A DNA stretch of 64,000 bases from Bacteroidales bacterium UBA6192 (GCA_002422725.1 DITE01000035.1:38434-102433); one strand, 5' to 3'. Positions 8,344-16,804 are shown, counted from the first letter of the stretch. Made by a program: numbers and translations. The notes: generated by a model from the sequence alone, not told the origin.

Positions 8344-8927
8344 ATGAAGGCTCTATTCATATTATTTATTTGTGCTTTTTTAAGTTTAAGCACATCCTGT
8401 GTAAGTCCAATCAATTGCCATAAGCAATTTAACATTTATAGGGAACCTTTCAGTAGTTTTGATTCTATTGATATTTATTCAGGAATATTTGTTTCACTAA
8501 ACTGAAGAGATGCATTATGCTTTTTTGATAATGGACTTTCGAAAACCATTTCAAGTTTTGCCTCTAATATTAATTCTTTTTGGTTAAACCCAAAGGTAGA
8601 AGTTACAAGTCTATTGGAAAATGATCAATATTTTAGGAAAGAACTTTGGGGACATTTTAGAATAATTAGAGATACTATGATAATTCAGAGTTTTGGTTTA
8701 TCAAATGATCAGCTTTGCCGCAGAGCAGTTTATGAAACAAAAGGCGTCATACTAAACGATTCGACTATTGAAGTGTTCTCTCAATACTCCTATTGGTTTG
8801 ATCATGAGCTCATAAAGGAACCAATTATCTATAGATTGTTTAAACAGATCAGAAGCCTGACAGCGCTTTGGCCTGGTTTAGTAAGAAGCGTTGGTATATA
8901 AAGAACTTACATGAGAGCCGTATATAA
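8344..8927 (+). pseudogene. Decayed immunity lipoprotein gene (in-frame TGA plus frameshift)
   Basis: From ATG 8344 the frame encodes a lipoprotein leader with S-T-S-C followed by V-S-P-I-N-C, as in the 6516 gene. TGA at 8503-8505 replaces the Gln codon of the paralogue (V-N-Q-R). The frame then continues with D-T-M-I-I-Q-S-F-G and D-Q-L-C-R-R. A second lesion, a 1-nt shift near 8845-8850, puts the conserved end (K-P-D-S-A-L-A-W-F, then K-K-R-W-Y, N-L-H-E-S-R-I) in another frame that stops at 8925-8927. An internal frame at 8614-8901 is only part of this. The gene is not expected to make a functional protein. Confidence 0.85.
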
Positions 8928-9040
8928 TGCAAAGCGAAATTTGGCTTAATTTCGTCCCCCCGCTGGCACTGATTTGTAACTTAGCGAAGCGATCTCATGA
9001 GGCGAAGTCGAATCAGCCGTGACCCGTTGCAACAAGAAAT

Positions 9041-9092
9041 TCTCTCACCGAAACTATTCTTTCGCATGTCCAAAGTTTTTTTTACACACATA
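9041..9092 (+). repeat. Imperfect direct repeat flanking the palindrome cluster (partner at 9362-9411)
   Basis: Both copies begin TCTCTC, then A/C, CCGAAACTATTC, continue with a T/A-TTC segment and a CATG/CGTG segment, and end in T-rich CAAA-AGTTT sequence. The two copies bracket the four palindromes, which suggests that the cluster was inserted or expanded within a duplicated unit. Confidence 0.55.
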
Positions 9093-9262
9093 CGACCCCT
9101 CTGGGGACGATGGAATTGATTGTATGGTTTTCTAAACACATCTGACCCCTCTGGGGTCAACAGGCGCGTTTCGATGGAAATCCCCAACATCTGTCCCGAC
9201 TCCGTAGGAGTCGCATGTGTATAGAAAAAGCAGAGAAAACAATCACGACCCCAGCGGGGTCG
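9093..9262. repeat. Cluster of four 17-bp REP-like palindromes
   Basis: Palindromes lie at 9093-9109, 9143-9159, 9197-9213 and 9246-9262. Three have the form cGACCCC-nnn-GGGGtCg and one is CGACTCCGTAGGAGTCG. Start-to-start spacing is 50, 54 and 49 bp. The first and third spacers are related as inverted copies (ATGTGT-TAGAAAA on one strand), as in mosaic REP/BIME arrays. This is not a CRISPR, because the repeats are short and variable and the spacers are related to each other. Confidence 0.7.
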
Positions 9263-9569
9263 CATGTTTCGGAGATCAGTTTGTTCTCCGATGCTGCGCG
9301 TTTCCCCACGCGTGGTAACGTATTAATTTATGAAAAGCGGACCCCTGTAGCCGCACGAACATCTCTCCCCGAAACTATTCATTCACGTGGCAAATAGTTT
9401 AAAAGTTTTACATTTGCTGTAAGAGTCTCAACTGCGATGAACATGTTGTTGATTGAGTTGAATGATACTCGGGCCACGCGATGGGAATCGCGCGGCAGCG
9501 GTCAGATTTGTTGTTACAATTTCTATTCAGACAATGGTAACAACCAAGGGTATGAACAGCCTAACCCAA

Positions 9570-10271
9570 CTACCCCCTCAGGCTAATGTCTTTCAGGGCT
9601 TCCAGCTTAAGAATTTCGATCCCTTTTCCATCAATCTTGATAATTTGCTCATTTTCGAGATCTTTTAATATACGGGTAGCGCTTTCTTTTGTCATGTTTG
9701 ACAACTCGCCTATTTCCTGACGGGTAATCGATAAACTAAATGAATTGCTTTGATACACCTCATTGGCAAGATACAAAATAACATCTGCCAGTCTGCCCGG
9801 CATTTGTTTTTGGGTAAGGCTTAAAAGCCGTTCAAAATTTTTTGACCCGTTGATGCTGCCGTGCACTATCATTGCTTCTGCAAAAGCATGATTTGTCCGG
9901 ATAAGGTGTTTGACATTCTCAGCAGGAATAAAGCATGATGCTGTCTCCGTTAATGCACTAATTGAGTAATGATAGCGCATATCAGTAAAAACCCCGGGTC
10001 CGCCAAACAACTTCCAGGGTTTCACAATTTCGAGTATTAGTTTCTTCCTGTCAAAGCCTTCCAGATACAATTTCGCCATGCCCATTGTCAAACTCACAAA
10101 ATGGGTGGCCGGAGCACCTTGCTTTATGATTACCTGCCCCGGTTCAAACATAACCTCAAAACGGTCCTTGTTCAGAACCAATAGTTCTTCCTGACTAAGT
10201 AAACTGAAAATGTGCGATTTTTCGTTACAGTTGTCACAGGTTTTACATGCTTGCGATTTGGGATAATCCAT
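9570..10271 (-). CDS. Crp/Fnr-family transcriptional regulator
   Basis: This 233-residue protein has a cyclic-nucleotide-binding-like beta roll (about 25-140) with the F-E-P-G-Q-V-I-I-K-Q-G-A-P-A-T-H-F motif, a dimer helix, and a winged helix-turn-helix near the C-terminus. The recognition region reads L-S-I-T-R-Q-E-I-G-E-L, then M-T-K-E-S-A-T-R-I-L. Cys9, Cys12 and Cys15 near the N-terminus form C-x2-C-x2-C, which is reminiscent of Fnr-type sensors, but a fourth ligand is not obvious, so a metal or Fe-S role is only possible. No arginine matching the cAMP phosphate ligand of Crp stands out. It is a stand-alone gene and its targets cannot be deduced from its neighbours. Confidence 0.9.
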   Translation of the reverse strand: MDYPKSQACKTCDNCNEKSHIFSLLSQEELLVLNKDRFEVMFEPGQVIIKQGAPATHFVSLTMGMAKLYLEGFDRKKLILEIVKPWKLFGGPGVFTDMRYHYSISALTETASCFIPAENVKHLIRTNHAFAEAMIVHGSINGSKNFERLLSLTQKQMPGRLADVILYLANEVYQSNSFSLSITRQEIGELSNMTKESATRILKDLENEQIIKIDGKGIEILKLEALKDISLRG

Positions 10272-10564
10272 ATATTGTGAATAAAATCAGTTAGATTAAA
10301 CAATTTAGATGATTGATTTTGTTGACCAAAAATAATCAATAAATTGATATTTCACAACTTTTTGAATGATTTAAACGATAAAGCGGTTTAAAGAAGGAAA
10401 GTATCAGATAAAACCTGCCATGAAAATTTAGGAATTTGATGTCATTTTCATTCCGGGAGATGTTTACATTTTATTAAGGGTATAGATGTGTATGAAAAGT
10501 ATTTTTAACTTTGGATGCTAAGGAAACACGCTTGAATAGCGTGAGAAGTACACCAAACCGAACG

Positions 10565-10618
10565 TTCAGATGGAAAGAAAACAATGCTCATGATGTTGAA
10601 ATTATAGATTATCATTAA
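10565..10618 (+). pseudogene. 3' remnant of a higB toxin gene
   Basis: This frame encodes F-R-W-K-E-N-N-A-H-D-V-E-I-I-D-Y-H and stop, which matches the conserved C-terminus of HigB/RelE-like toxins. It lies 17 bp before the higA ATG, as in an intact higBA operon. The sequence upstream in the same frame does not look like HigB, so the 5' part has been lost. The 10272-10564 interval contains nothing else I can assign. Confidence 0.7.
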
Positions 10619-10635
10619 AATTGGAGAACAATAAA

Positions 10636-10935
10636 ATGGAAAGATTGGCAAATATTCACCCGGGAGAAATATTATTGGAGGAATTTTTAAAGCCATTTGC
10701 AATTACGGCTTACAAATTATCAAAGGACATAGAAATACCACAGACTCGTATCTCTCAAATAATTAAAGGCAAAAGAAGGATTACAGCAGATACTGCATTG
10801 AGATTGAGCTTCTATTTTGGAAATTCAGCCAAATTTTGGCTTGGATTACAAAATGATTTTGACATTGAAGAGGAAAGAGTGGATAAAGCAGAAATATTTG
10901 TGAAAATTAAGAAAAACGCAGCACACGCGGTATAA
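10636..10935 (+). CDS. higA: HigA-family antitoxin (XRE-type), orphan
   Basis: This is a 99-residue helix-turn-helix protein with the family opening I-H-P-G-E-I-L-L-E-E-F and the later segment F-W-L-G-L-Q-N-D-F-D. HigA proteins bind their own promoter and neutralise the HigB mRNA-cleaving toxin. ATG 10636 is preferred over TTG 10621 because GGAG lies about 10 bases upstream of it. The upstream toxin gene is reduced to its last codons, so this is now an antitoxin without a partner. It might act as an anti-addiction element against related systems, or simply be decaying. The 271 bp downstream hold no gene I can support. Confidence 0.88.
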   Translation: MERLANIHPGEILLEEFLKPFAITAYKLSKDIEIPQTRISQIIKGKRRITADTALRLSFYFGNSAKFWLGLQNDFDIEEERVDKAEIFVKIKKNAAHAV

Positions 10936-11206
10936 TAAATTGCCGGGACAGTTGGACTCAAACCTTTAGTAGTGGCGCAGTAACGCTTTATTATGAGCCG
11001 ACAATCGAAAATACAACGAACCGCTAATATTCAGGAGTGCATGTGCTGGCTCCGACACGTCATGAACTCCCGTTTGAACAAACCCCAGTACTTGTAACTT
11101 AGGCTATGGAAAAAGGTTCAATCCGTTAAACCAGGCTGAGATCGCCCCTTTCAAAACCGCAAAATCTGTATACTTCCTGTACCAACATTTTTTCTACTTT
11201 AGCTCA

Positions 11207-11896
11207 ATGAAAAAGCTCCAAAATGGAATACTAATCTGGATGATCCTTGTTTCGGTGTCCGCTGTATCACAATCTAAGTTCAACTTTAATCTCCGGTCAG
11301 GATTAAGCGTTCCTTTACTTGATTATAGCGCTGACAATCTGGAGAAAGGTTGTTTTACAATGCCCGGATTTGTTGTATCACCGGGCTTTAGCTACCAACT
11401 TAATCAACAGTTTGACATTGAACTTCAATCGGGTATTTATTTTCATCCGGTTGATGTTTCTTCGCTTGGGGCAAGCAAAGTTGCCAACGATCCTTTTCTT
11501 GAAGATCTTTTTATCCGGAGCGAATCATATCGCCTGATCCGTGTGGCCGGAGGAGGCAATTACAGTGTTTACAATGGCAGATACTTCGAAGTGGCCTTTA
11601 GCGCTCTTGCGGGTATTCTTTGGTCAAAGACACCATATCAGTTATACAAACCAAAATACTTCGGTACAGGACCTCCCTACTACGAAATTACTTCAGCACG
11701 CGACATGAGTTTTGTTTATGCCGTAGGACTACAAACTGCCTGGAGGTTGAACAATTGCCTTATACTGACACTCGGTGCAGATTTTATGCAAGCCAATGCT
11801 TCCTATAAGTTTTCAACAGGCAGCGGTATTCGAACGGACAACCGCATGATTTCCACCCTGAATGTTTCAACTGGAATTAAAGTGGCTGTTTTTTGA
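11207..11896 (+). CDS. Outer-membrane beta-barrel protein of unknown function
   Basis: This 229-residue protein starts with a clear signal peptide (M-K-K-L, hydrophobic core, then S-A-V-S-Q). The mature part alternates hydrophobic and polar residues in the manner of 8- to 10-strand outer-membrane barrels (F-N-F-N-L-R-S-G-L-S, L-N-Q-Q-F-D-I-E-L-Q-S-G-I-Y-F, V-G-L-Q-T-A-W-R-L). It ends in a strand finishing with Phe, as barrels recognised by BamA usually do. It resembles PorT-like domains of Bacteroidota in general layout. The gene lies 102 bp upstream of porZ on the same strand, which may be coincidental. I do not recognise a specific function. Confidence 0.7.
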   Translation: MKKLQNGILIWMILVSVSAVSQSKFNFNLRSGLSVPLLDYSADNLEKGCFTMPGFVVSPGFSYQLNQQFDIELQSGIYFHPVDVSSLGASKVANDPFLEDLFIRSESYRLIRVAGGGNYSVYNGRYFEVAFSALAGILWSKTPYQLYKPKYFGTGPPYYEITSARDMSFVYAVGLQTAWRLNNCLILTLGADFMQANASYKFSTGSGIRTDNRMISTLNVSTGIKVAVF

Positions 11897-11998
11897 CTAA
11901 ATGCCTGTCAAAAATCAGTTGATTCAAGGCAATAAAATAGAATTGATGAAGTTATTAATCAACCCATTGTCGGGTATTTTCAATCAACTTTGTACACA

Positions 11999-14326
11999 AT
12001 GAGACTTTCCTTCCTTTCCCTTAGCCTGGTTCTGACTTTGAGTCTGGGCAATCTGATGGCCCAATCTGTAAAAATCGGTGACTGGCGAACACATCTCCCT
12101 TATCAAAAGATAATTGATGTTCAAGTAGTTGACCATCTTATTTATGCAGCCACTCCTTACGATCTGTTTGTTTATAACACTCAGGACTTTAGCATTAGCC
12201 TCATAAACAAAGTAAACGGATTAAGTGATATTGGTGTTGGTTCGATACGCTATAGCAGCAAATTCAAAACCATGATTGTTGCCTATAAAAACACGAATAT
12301 TGACTTAATCAGAGAAGATGGCATAACCAATATCCGCGACATTAAGGACAAGGATCTTATTGGAAACAAAATCATTAACAATGTTTTGTTATATGACAAT
12401 TACGCCTACCTTGCCTGCGGTTTTGGTATTGTTGTGCTGAATCTCGAACGCAATGAAATTCATGACACCTACCTGATCGGCCCTCAGGGTAGCTTCATCA
12501 ATGTGAACGATATTGCTGTTTATGACAACCAGATATTTGCGGCAACCTCAAACGGCGTGTATTATGCCTCATTGGATAGTCCAAACCTGTCTGATTTCAA
12601 CCAATGGACAAAGGATAACCGGCTTAAGCACCCCAGCCTGTCCTACAACCAGGCCGAAACATTCGCCGGCAAGCTTTTCATCAATTATAGCCGCAATGCA
12701 TTCAATTCCGATACCATGTTTGTTTTCGACGGAAACAACTGGGATTACTTCAACAAGGAAAACACCTCGATCCATGCCATGATCAGGGCTGATGACGACA
12801 AGCTCTTGCTGGTCAACAATTACACCGTTCATGTTTTTGATGCTTCCCTCACCCTGATTCTGTCCATTTACAGCCCCGAAGGCAAGGGCATCGAACCGCT
12901 GGCAGCTGATTTGGATGCTGTTGGTCAGGTTTGGATTGGAGATAAAAAAATTGGCCTGATCAAGGCTTTCAACAGTGGGTTTTCAGGCGAATTTATTATG
13001 CCCAACGGGCCGTCAACAACCAATGTTTACGAGCTTAAAGCACAGGGCGAGCAAGTTTGGGTAGCTTCGGGGGGAAGGGCCAGCAACTGGGCAAAACTCT
13101 ATATGGTCGATGGGGTGTTTTCTTACGACGGGATGACCTGGAAAACACATAACCGAGCCAATACCCCTGCTTTTGATTCAATTTCTGACTTTGTGAGCGT
13201 TGCTATTGACCCCCTTTCGAACAAAGCCTTTATTGGCAGCTGGCAGGAAGGCGTGATCGAATTTACCGACAACGCACTGACCAATGTGTATTCGGTTGGA
13301 AACAGTAGCCTTCAGCCCTGGGTAGCCGACCCGAATCTGGTAAATATCAGTGGATTAGGCTTCGACAGCAACAACAACCTTTGGGTGGCCAACACCGGTG
13401 CCACCGACATCCTTTCGATGCGCAGCCCAAACGGCCAATGGCGTTCGTTCAACCTGGGTGCATCGGCCAGCGGAATCGACATCAGCAACATGATAGTTGA
13501 CAAGAACAACTACAAATGGATTATCAGGCGCCAGGAAGGATTTATAATGGTTTTCAATGATAAAAACACCCACGACAACCCAGCCGACGATCAGGTGAAG
13601 ATACTGACCTCGGCTGAAGGCGGAGGGAAAATCCCCGGAAACCAGGTTTTTTCGATGGCCGTTGACAATGATGGGGCAGTTTGGGTTGGCACCGATGAAG
13701 GACCTGTTGTCTTTTACAGCCCTGAGAGAATGTTTCAGCAAGGCACTAATTTCGATGCACAGCAAATCCTGGTGCCCAGAAATGATGGCACAGGTCAGGC
13801 TGACATCTTGCTCGGTAACGAAAAGATACTTGCCATAGCCGTTGACGGCTCCAACAAAAAATGGTTTGGGACCGAGAATGGAGTATTCCTGATGTCGAAA
13901 GATGGTCTTGAACAGATTCATTTTTTCAATACTGACAATAGCCCTTTGCTTTCAAACCTTGTCAACAGCATTGCCATTACCGATAATGGCGAGGTTTTCT
14001 TTGGAACCGGAAACGGAATTATATCTTTTAAAGGGATAGCCACACCAGGAGGGGAAACCAACAACGAAGTGTATGCCTATCCCAATCCTGTGAGGGAGAA
14101 TTTTATTGGCCCTGTAGCAATCAAAGGACTTGTGCGCGATGCATTGATCAAAATTACCGACCTAAGCGGCAAACTTGTTTATGAAACAAAAGCCGAAGGG
14201 GGACAAGCCATCTGGGATGGTCATAACTTAAGCGGAGAAAAGGCAAAACCCGGGATTTATATGGTTTTTGTGAGCAACAGCGAAGGCCTCGAAACCCTCG
14301 TTACCAAAATCATGATGATGCGTTAA
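11999..14326 (+). CDS. porZ: PorZ-like type IX secretion protein (two propellers plus sorting domain)
   Basis: The 775-residue protein has a signal peptide ending M-A-Q and then the opening I-G-D-W-R-T-H-L-P-Y typical of PorZ. Repeated propeller blades follow (I-Y-A-A-T-P-Y-D-L-F-V-Y, I-F-A-A-T-S-N-G-V-Y-Y, V-W-V-G-T-D-E-G, W-F-G-T-E-N-G-V). The C-terminal sorting domain begins Y-P-N-P-V near residue 700. In Porphyromonas, PorZ sits on the cell surface as part of the PorU attachment complex and delivers anionic LPS to secreted cargo. Length and domain order match. The start is ATG 11999; TTG 11990 would only add three residues. recO follows 2 bp later, a neighbour pairing I associate with porZ in Bacteroidota. 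The many sorting-domain proteins in this window are its expected clients. Confidence 0.82.
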   Translation: MRLSFLSLSLVLTLSLGNLMAQSVKIGDWRTHLPYQKIIDVQVVDHLIYAATPYDLFVYNTQDFSISLINKVNGLSDIGVGSIRYSSKFKTMIVAYKNTNIDLIREDGITNIRDIKDKDLIGNKIINNVLLYDNYAYLACGFGIVVLNLERNEIHDTYLIGPQGSFINVNDIAVYDNQIFAATSNGVYYASLDSPNLSDFNQWTKDNRLKHPSLSYNQAETFAGKLFINYSRNAFNSDTMFVFDGNNWDYFNKENTSIHAMIRADDDKLLLVNNYTVHVFDASLTLILSIYSPEGKGIEPLAADLDAVGQVWIGDKKIGLIKAFNSGFSGEFIMPNGPSTTNVYELKAQGEQVWVASGGRASNWAKLYMVDGVFSYDGMTWKTHNRANTPAFDSISDFVSVAIDPLSNKAFIGSWQEGVIEFTDNALTNVYSVGNSSLQPWVADPNLVNISGLGFDSNNNLWVANTGATDILSMRSPNGQWRSFNLGASASGIDISNMIVDKNNYKWIIRRQEGFIMVFNDKNTHDNPADDQVKILTSAEGGGKIPGNQVFSMAVDNDGAVWVGTDEGPVVFYSPERMFQQGTNFDAQQILVPRNDGTGQADILLGNEKILAIAVDGSNKKWFGTENGVFLMSKDGLEQIHFFNTDNSPLLSNLVNSIAITDNGEVFFGTGNGIISFKGIATPGGETNNEVYAYPNPVRENFIGPVAIKGLVRDALIKITDLSGKLVYETKAEGGQAIWDGHNLSGEKAKPGIYMVFVSNSEGLETLVTKIMMMR

Positions 14327-14328
14327 AC

Positions 14329-15054
14329 ATGAGCACCCAAAGCCGTGGGATCATTTTCCAACAGGTAAAATACAACGACAAAAGCCTGATTGTCAAAATA
14401 TATCTTGAAGAAACAGGTTTACAGTCCTTTCTTGTCAAAGGCGCAACAAACCGGTCGTCACGCTTCAAGCCAGCTCACTTTCAACCACTTTCGTTAGTCG
14501 AGCTCGTTTATAACCACCGTGCTAACAAGGATTTACAATTTCTTAATGACCTGATGATTCATGTGCACTTTACCAGTTTGTATACCAATATGCAAAAAAG
14601 TGCTATGATATTGTTCATGAACGAATTATTGATCAAAACTGTTAAAGAACATGAGGCAAACCCTTCCTTGTTTGAATATCTGTTCCAGTCCATTCAGTGG
14701 CTCGATCTTGTTCAGGAAGATTTTCTCGATTTCCATCTGTACTTCGCCATTGAACTATCACGCCATCTTGGTTTTTATCCGAAAATAGATGAACATGGCA
14801 AAAATCAGGTATTTGATCTCATCGAAGGCATTTTCAAAGCTGAATTTCCTTCCCATCAATACTATATCGGGCTTCCTTTTTCGGAGTATTTCGCACTATT
14901 ATGCAAACCCAACCAGCAAACACCTGGCCAATTTGGCTTTGATAACCATATCAGGCGTATGCTTTTACAACAAATTATCCTGTTCTACAGCTTGCATATC
15001 CCTGGTTTCAACGACATGAAGTCGCCCGATGTGCTTCGAATGGTTATGGGATGA
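14329..15054 (+). CDS. recO: DNA repair protein RecO
   Basis: The 241-residue protein has an N-terminal OB-fold (G-I-I-F-Q-Q-V-K-Y-N-D-K-S-L-I-V-K-I-Y) and a helical C-terminal domain (F-A-I-E-L-S-R-H-L-G-F-Y-P). RecO anneals SSB-coated DNA and helps RecR load RecA in gap repair. The C-terminal zinc-binding cysteines of some RecO proteins are not seen, which is common in this phylum. The gene starts 2 bp after porZ and should be cotranscribed with it. Its stop abuts that of lipB on the other strand. Confidence 0.9.
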   Translation: MSTQSRGIIFQQVKYNDKSLIVKIYLEETGLQSFLVKGATNRSSRFKPAHFQPLSLVELVYNHRANKDLQFLNDLMIHVHFTSLYTNMQKSAMILFMNELLIKTVKEHEANPSLFEYLFQSIQWLDLVQEDFLDFHLYFAIELSRHLGFYPKIDEHGKNQVFDLIEGIFKAEFPSHQYYIGLPFSEYFALLCKPNQQTPGQFGFDNHIRRMLLQQIILFYSLHIPGFNDMKSPDVLRMVMG

Positions 15055-15747
15055 TTAAAATGCAAAGCGTGTTTTAAAAACTTGCCCAAACTCCATTTTA
15101 ACAATTTGCTTAACCAGCTCAATATCTGCACTTTTTCCAAGTTCAGTTTCCAGCGAGGTAACACCCTTGTCAGTAAATCCACATGGGTTAATCATATGAT
15201 AAAAGGATAGTTGTGTGTTGACATTAAATGCAAAGCCATGCATGGTAATTCCACGGCTTGCCCTAACGCCAATGGCGCAAATTTTCCTCGCCTTTTGTGT
15301 ATCTTCGGCATCGATCCAAACCCCGCTTGCACCTGTAAGCCTGCCTGATGAAATTCCAAAATGTTTGAGTGATCTGATAATGGTCTCTTCAAGCGAATAA
15401 ACATAATCCTTTACGCCTAAACCGAAGGCTTCCAGATTAATAATCGGATAGCCAACAAGCTGACCCGGGCCATGATAGGTGATATCACCACCACGGTTGA
15501 TCCGATAAAAGGAGGCTCCCTTAGCACGCAAATAATCCTCGTTAACAAGCAGGTTCTCTTGTTGACCACTTTTACCAAGAGTGAAAACATGCGGATGCTC
15601 AACAAAAAGCAGATATCCCGAATAGGATTCATCTGATGTGTTTCGCCCTGTTCGCAAGCCCACCATTTCATCAAACAGTTTTTCCTGAAAATCCCAGGCC
15701 TGCTTGTAGTCCATTGAACCAATATCCTGAAACCTGATTGTATTCAT
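15055..15747 (-). CDS. lipB: Lipoyl(octanoyl) transferase LipB
   Basis: LipB moves octanoate from acyl carrier protein to the lipoyl domains of 2-oxoacid dehydrogenases or GcvH. The 230-residue sequence contains R-G-G-D-I-T-Y-H-G-P-G-Q-L-V-G-Y-P, the K-I-C-A-I-G-V segment with the active-site Lys, and I-N-P-C-G with the acyl-accepting Cys. It is 15 bp downstream of lipA on the same strand, so the two lipoate steps form an operon. It ends tail to tail with recO with no gap. Confidence 0.96.
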   Translation of the reverse strand: MNTIRFQDIGSMDYKQAWDFQEKLFDEMVGLRTGRNTSDESYSGYLLFVEHPHVFTLGKSGQQENLLVNEDYLRAKGASFYRINRGGDITYHGPGQLVGYPIINLEAFGLGVKDYVYSLEETIIRSLKHFGISSGRLTGASGVWIDAEDTQKARKICAIGVRASRGITMHGFAFNVNTQLSFYHMINPCGFTDKGVTSLETELGKSADIELVKQIVKMEFGQVFKTRFAF

Positions 15748-15762
15748 TGTGGGTTTATTTGC

Positions 15763-16626
15763 TCACAGTATGTGCTTTTCAGCCTTGTAGGAGCTGCGCA
15801 CCAAAGGGCCGCTTTCAACATGCCTGAAGCCCTTAAGTAAGCCTTGCTCTTCATAATAAGCAAACACTTCGGGCGTAACGAATTCTTTTACAGGCAAATG
15901 ATTCTGAGTAGGCTGCAGGTACTGGCCAATGGTCAAAACGCTAACACCCACAGCCCGCAGATCGTCCATGGCTTCGAGTACTTCAGCTTGTGTTTCTCCC
16001 AAACCCAGCATAATTCCCGACTTGGTAATGATACCAGATGCTGCAATTGTTTGCAACACACTTAAACTTAGATCATACTTTGCACGACTTCTCACCCAGG
16101 GTGTTATCCGGCGAACTGTTTCAATATTGTGCGAAATTACTTCAGGTTTCGCTGCAATGACTTGTGCAATCAACTCAGGCTTACCATCAAAATCGGGTAT
16201 CAGCGTCTCAATGGTAGTTTCAGGACAACGTTCTTTAATTGCCCGAATAGTCATAGCCCAGATTTCCGCTCCACCATCTTTCAGATCGTCGCGGTCAACC
16301 GAAGTTAGTACACAGTGCTTCAGATTCATAAGTTTGACCGATTCGGCAACCCTTTCGGGCTCCTTCCAATCGACAGCAGAAGGTCGTCCGGTTTTAACAT
16401 TACAAAATCCGCATGACCGCGTGCACACATCGCCCAGGATCATCAGGGTAGCAGTTCCCCTGCCCCAGCATTCATGCATATTGGGGCAATGTCCGCTGGT
16501 GCAGATGGTGTGCAGATTATGCTGTTCAACGATTTCTCTTACCTGGATATATGATTTGCCTGCAGGAACCTTGGTTTTCAGCCACTCGGGCTTGCGAAGT
16601 ATAGTGTTTGTGCGTTTTTCTTCCAT
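15763..16626 (-). CDS. lipA: Lipoyl synthase LipA (radical SAM)
   Basis: LipA inserts two sulfurs into protein-bound octanoyl groups. Both iron-sulfur sites are visible. The auxiliary cluster motif is C-x4-C-x5-C (C-T-S-G-H-C then P-N-M-H-E-C) and the radical SAM motif is C-x3-C-x2-C (C-T-R-S-C-G-F-C). I place the start at ATG 16626 (M-E-E-K-R-T-N), giving 287 residues. The open frame continues upstream to 16686, but TACTTTTG on the minus strand at 16674-16681 looks like the promoter -7 box, so the extra residues would lie at or before the transcription start. Confidence 0.96.
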   Translation of the reverse strand: MEEKRTNTILRKPEWLKTKVPAGKSYIQVREIVEQHNLHTICTSGHCPNMHECWGRGTATLMILGDVCTRSCGFCNVKTGRPSAVDWKEPERVAESVKLMNLKHCVLTSVDRDDLKDGGAEIWAMTIRAIKERCPETTIETLIPDFDGKPELIAQVIAAKPEVISHNIETVRRITPWVRSRAKYDLSLSVLQTIAASGIITKSGIMLGLGETQAEVLEAMDDLRAVGVSVLTIGQYLQPTQNHLPVKEFVTPEVFAYYEEQGLLKGFRHVESGPLVRSSYKAEKHIL

Positions 16627-16673
16627 ATCTGTCTGAAGTGTCGATGCTTCTTTTCTAACCATCAATCTGCTGA

Positions 16674-16681
16674 CAAAAGTA
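16674..16681 (-). promoter_or_regulatory. Putative -7 box of the lipA-lipB operon
   Basis: On the minus strand this reads TACTTTTG, a match to the Bacteroidota TAnnTTTG element. It lies about 48 bp upstream of the chosen lipA ATG. No TTG is found at the ideal 19-bp distance, so the assignment is tentative. Confidence 0.45.
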
Positions 16682-16796
16682 CACAATCTTTATCTTGGAA
16701 AGAAAGCAGGTCTGTGAACCTGCTATTTCAAACTGCTTCTCCATTCAAAAATGTTCATTATGCGTAATTTAGTATATGTTTATACAAAATTTGATA

Positions 16797-16804
16797 TATT
16801 TTTG
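16797..16804 (+). promoter_or_regulatory. Putative -7 box of the C25 protease gene
   Basis: TATTTTTG matches TAnnTTTG and ends 36 bp before ATG 16841. The surrounding 60 bp are very AT-rich. No clear -33 TTTG is present at the standard spacing. Confidence 0.4.

Larger units (their letters stand above)
8928..9569. other. Non-coding stretch downstream of the Rhs array
   Basis: No convincing gene is present in these 640 bases. They hold four REP-like palindromes (9093-9262), an imperfect flanking direct repeat (9041 and 9362) and a small hairpin CGCGAT/ATCGCG near 9477-9494. The segment TGGCTTAATTTCGTC at 8942-8956 also occurs after the immunity gene at about 8117. Confidence 0.6.

Noticed and set aside
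8614..8901. Independent 95-residue gene
   Set aside because: It is the in-frame continuation of the broken immunity gene at 8344-8927, beginning at a TTG.
9093..9262. Possible CRISPR array
   Set aside because: Repeats are only 17 bp, palindromic and variable. The spacers are related to each other by inversion, and no cas genes are present.
13355..13921. 188-residue minus-strand frame
   Set aside because: It is antisense to the porZ propeller and has no motif of its own.
15929..16636. 235-residue plus-strand frame
   Set aside because: It is antisense to lipA, which has full motif support.
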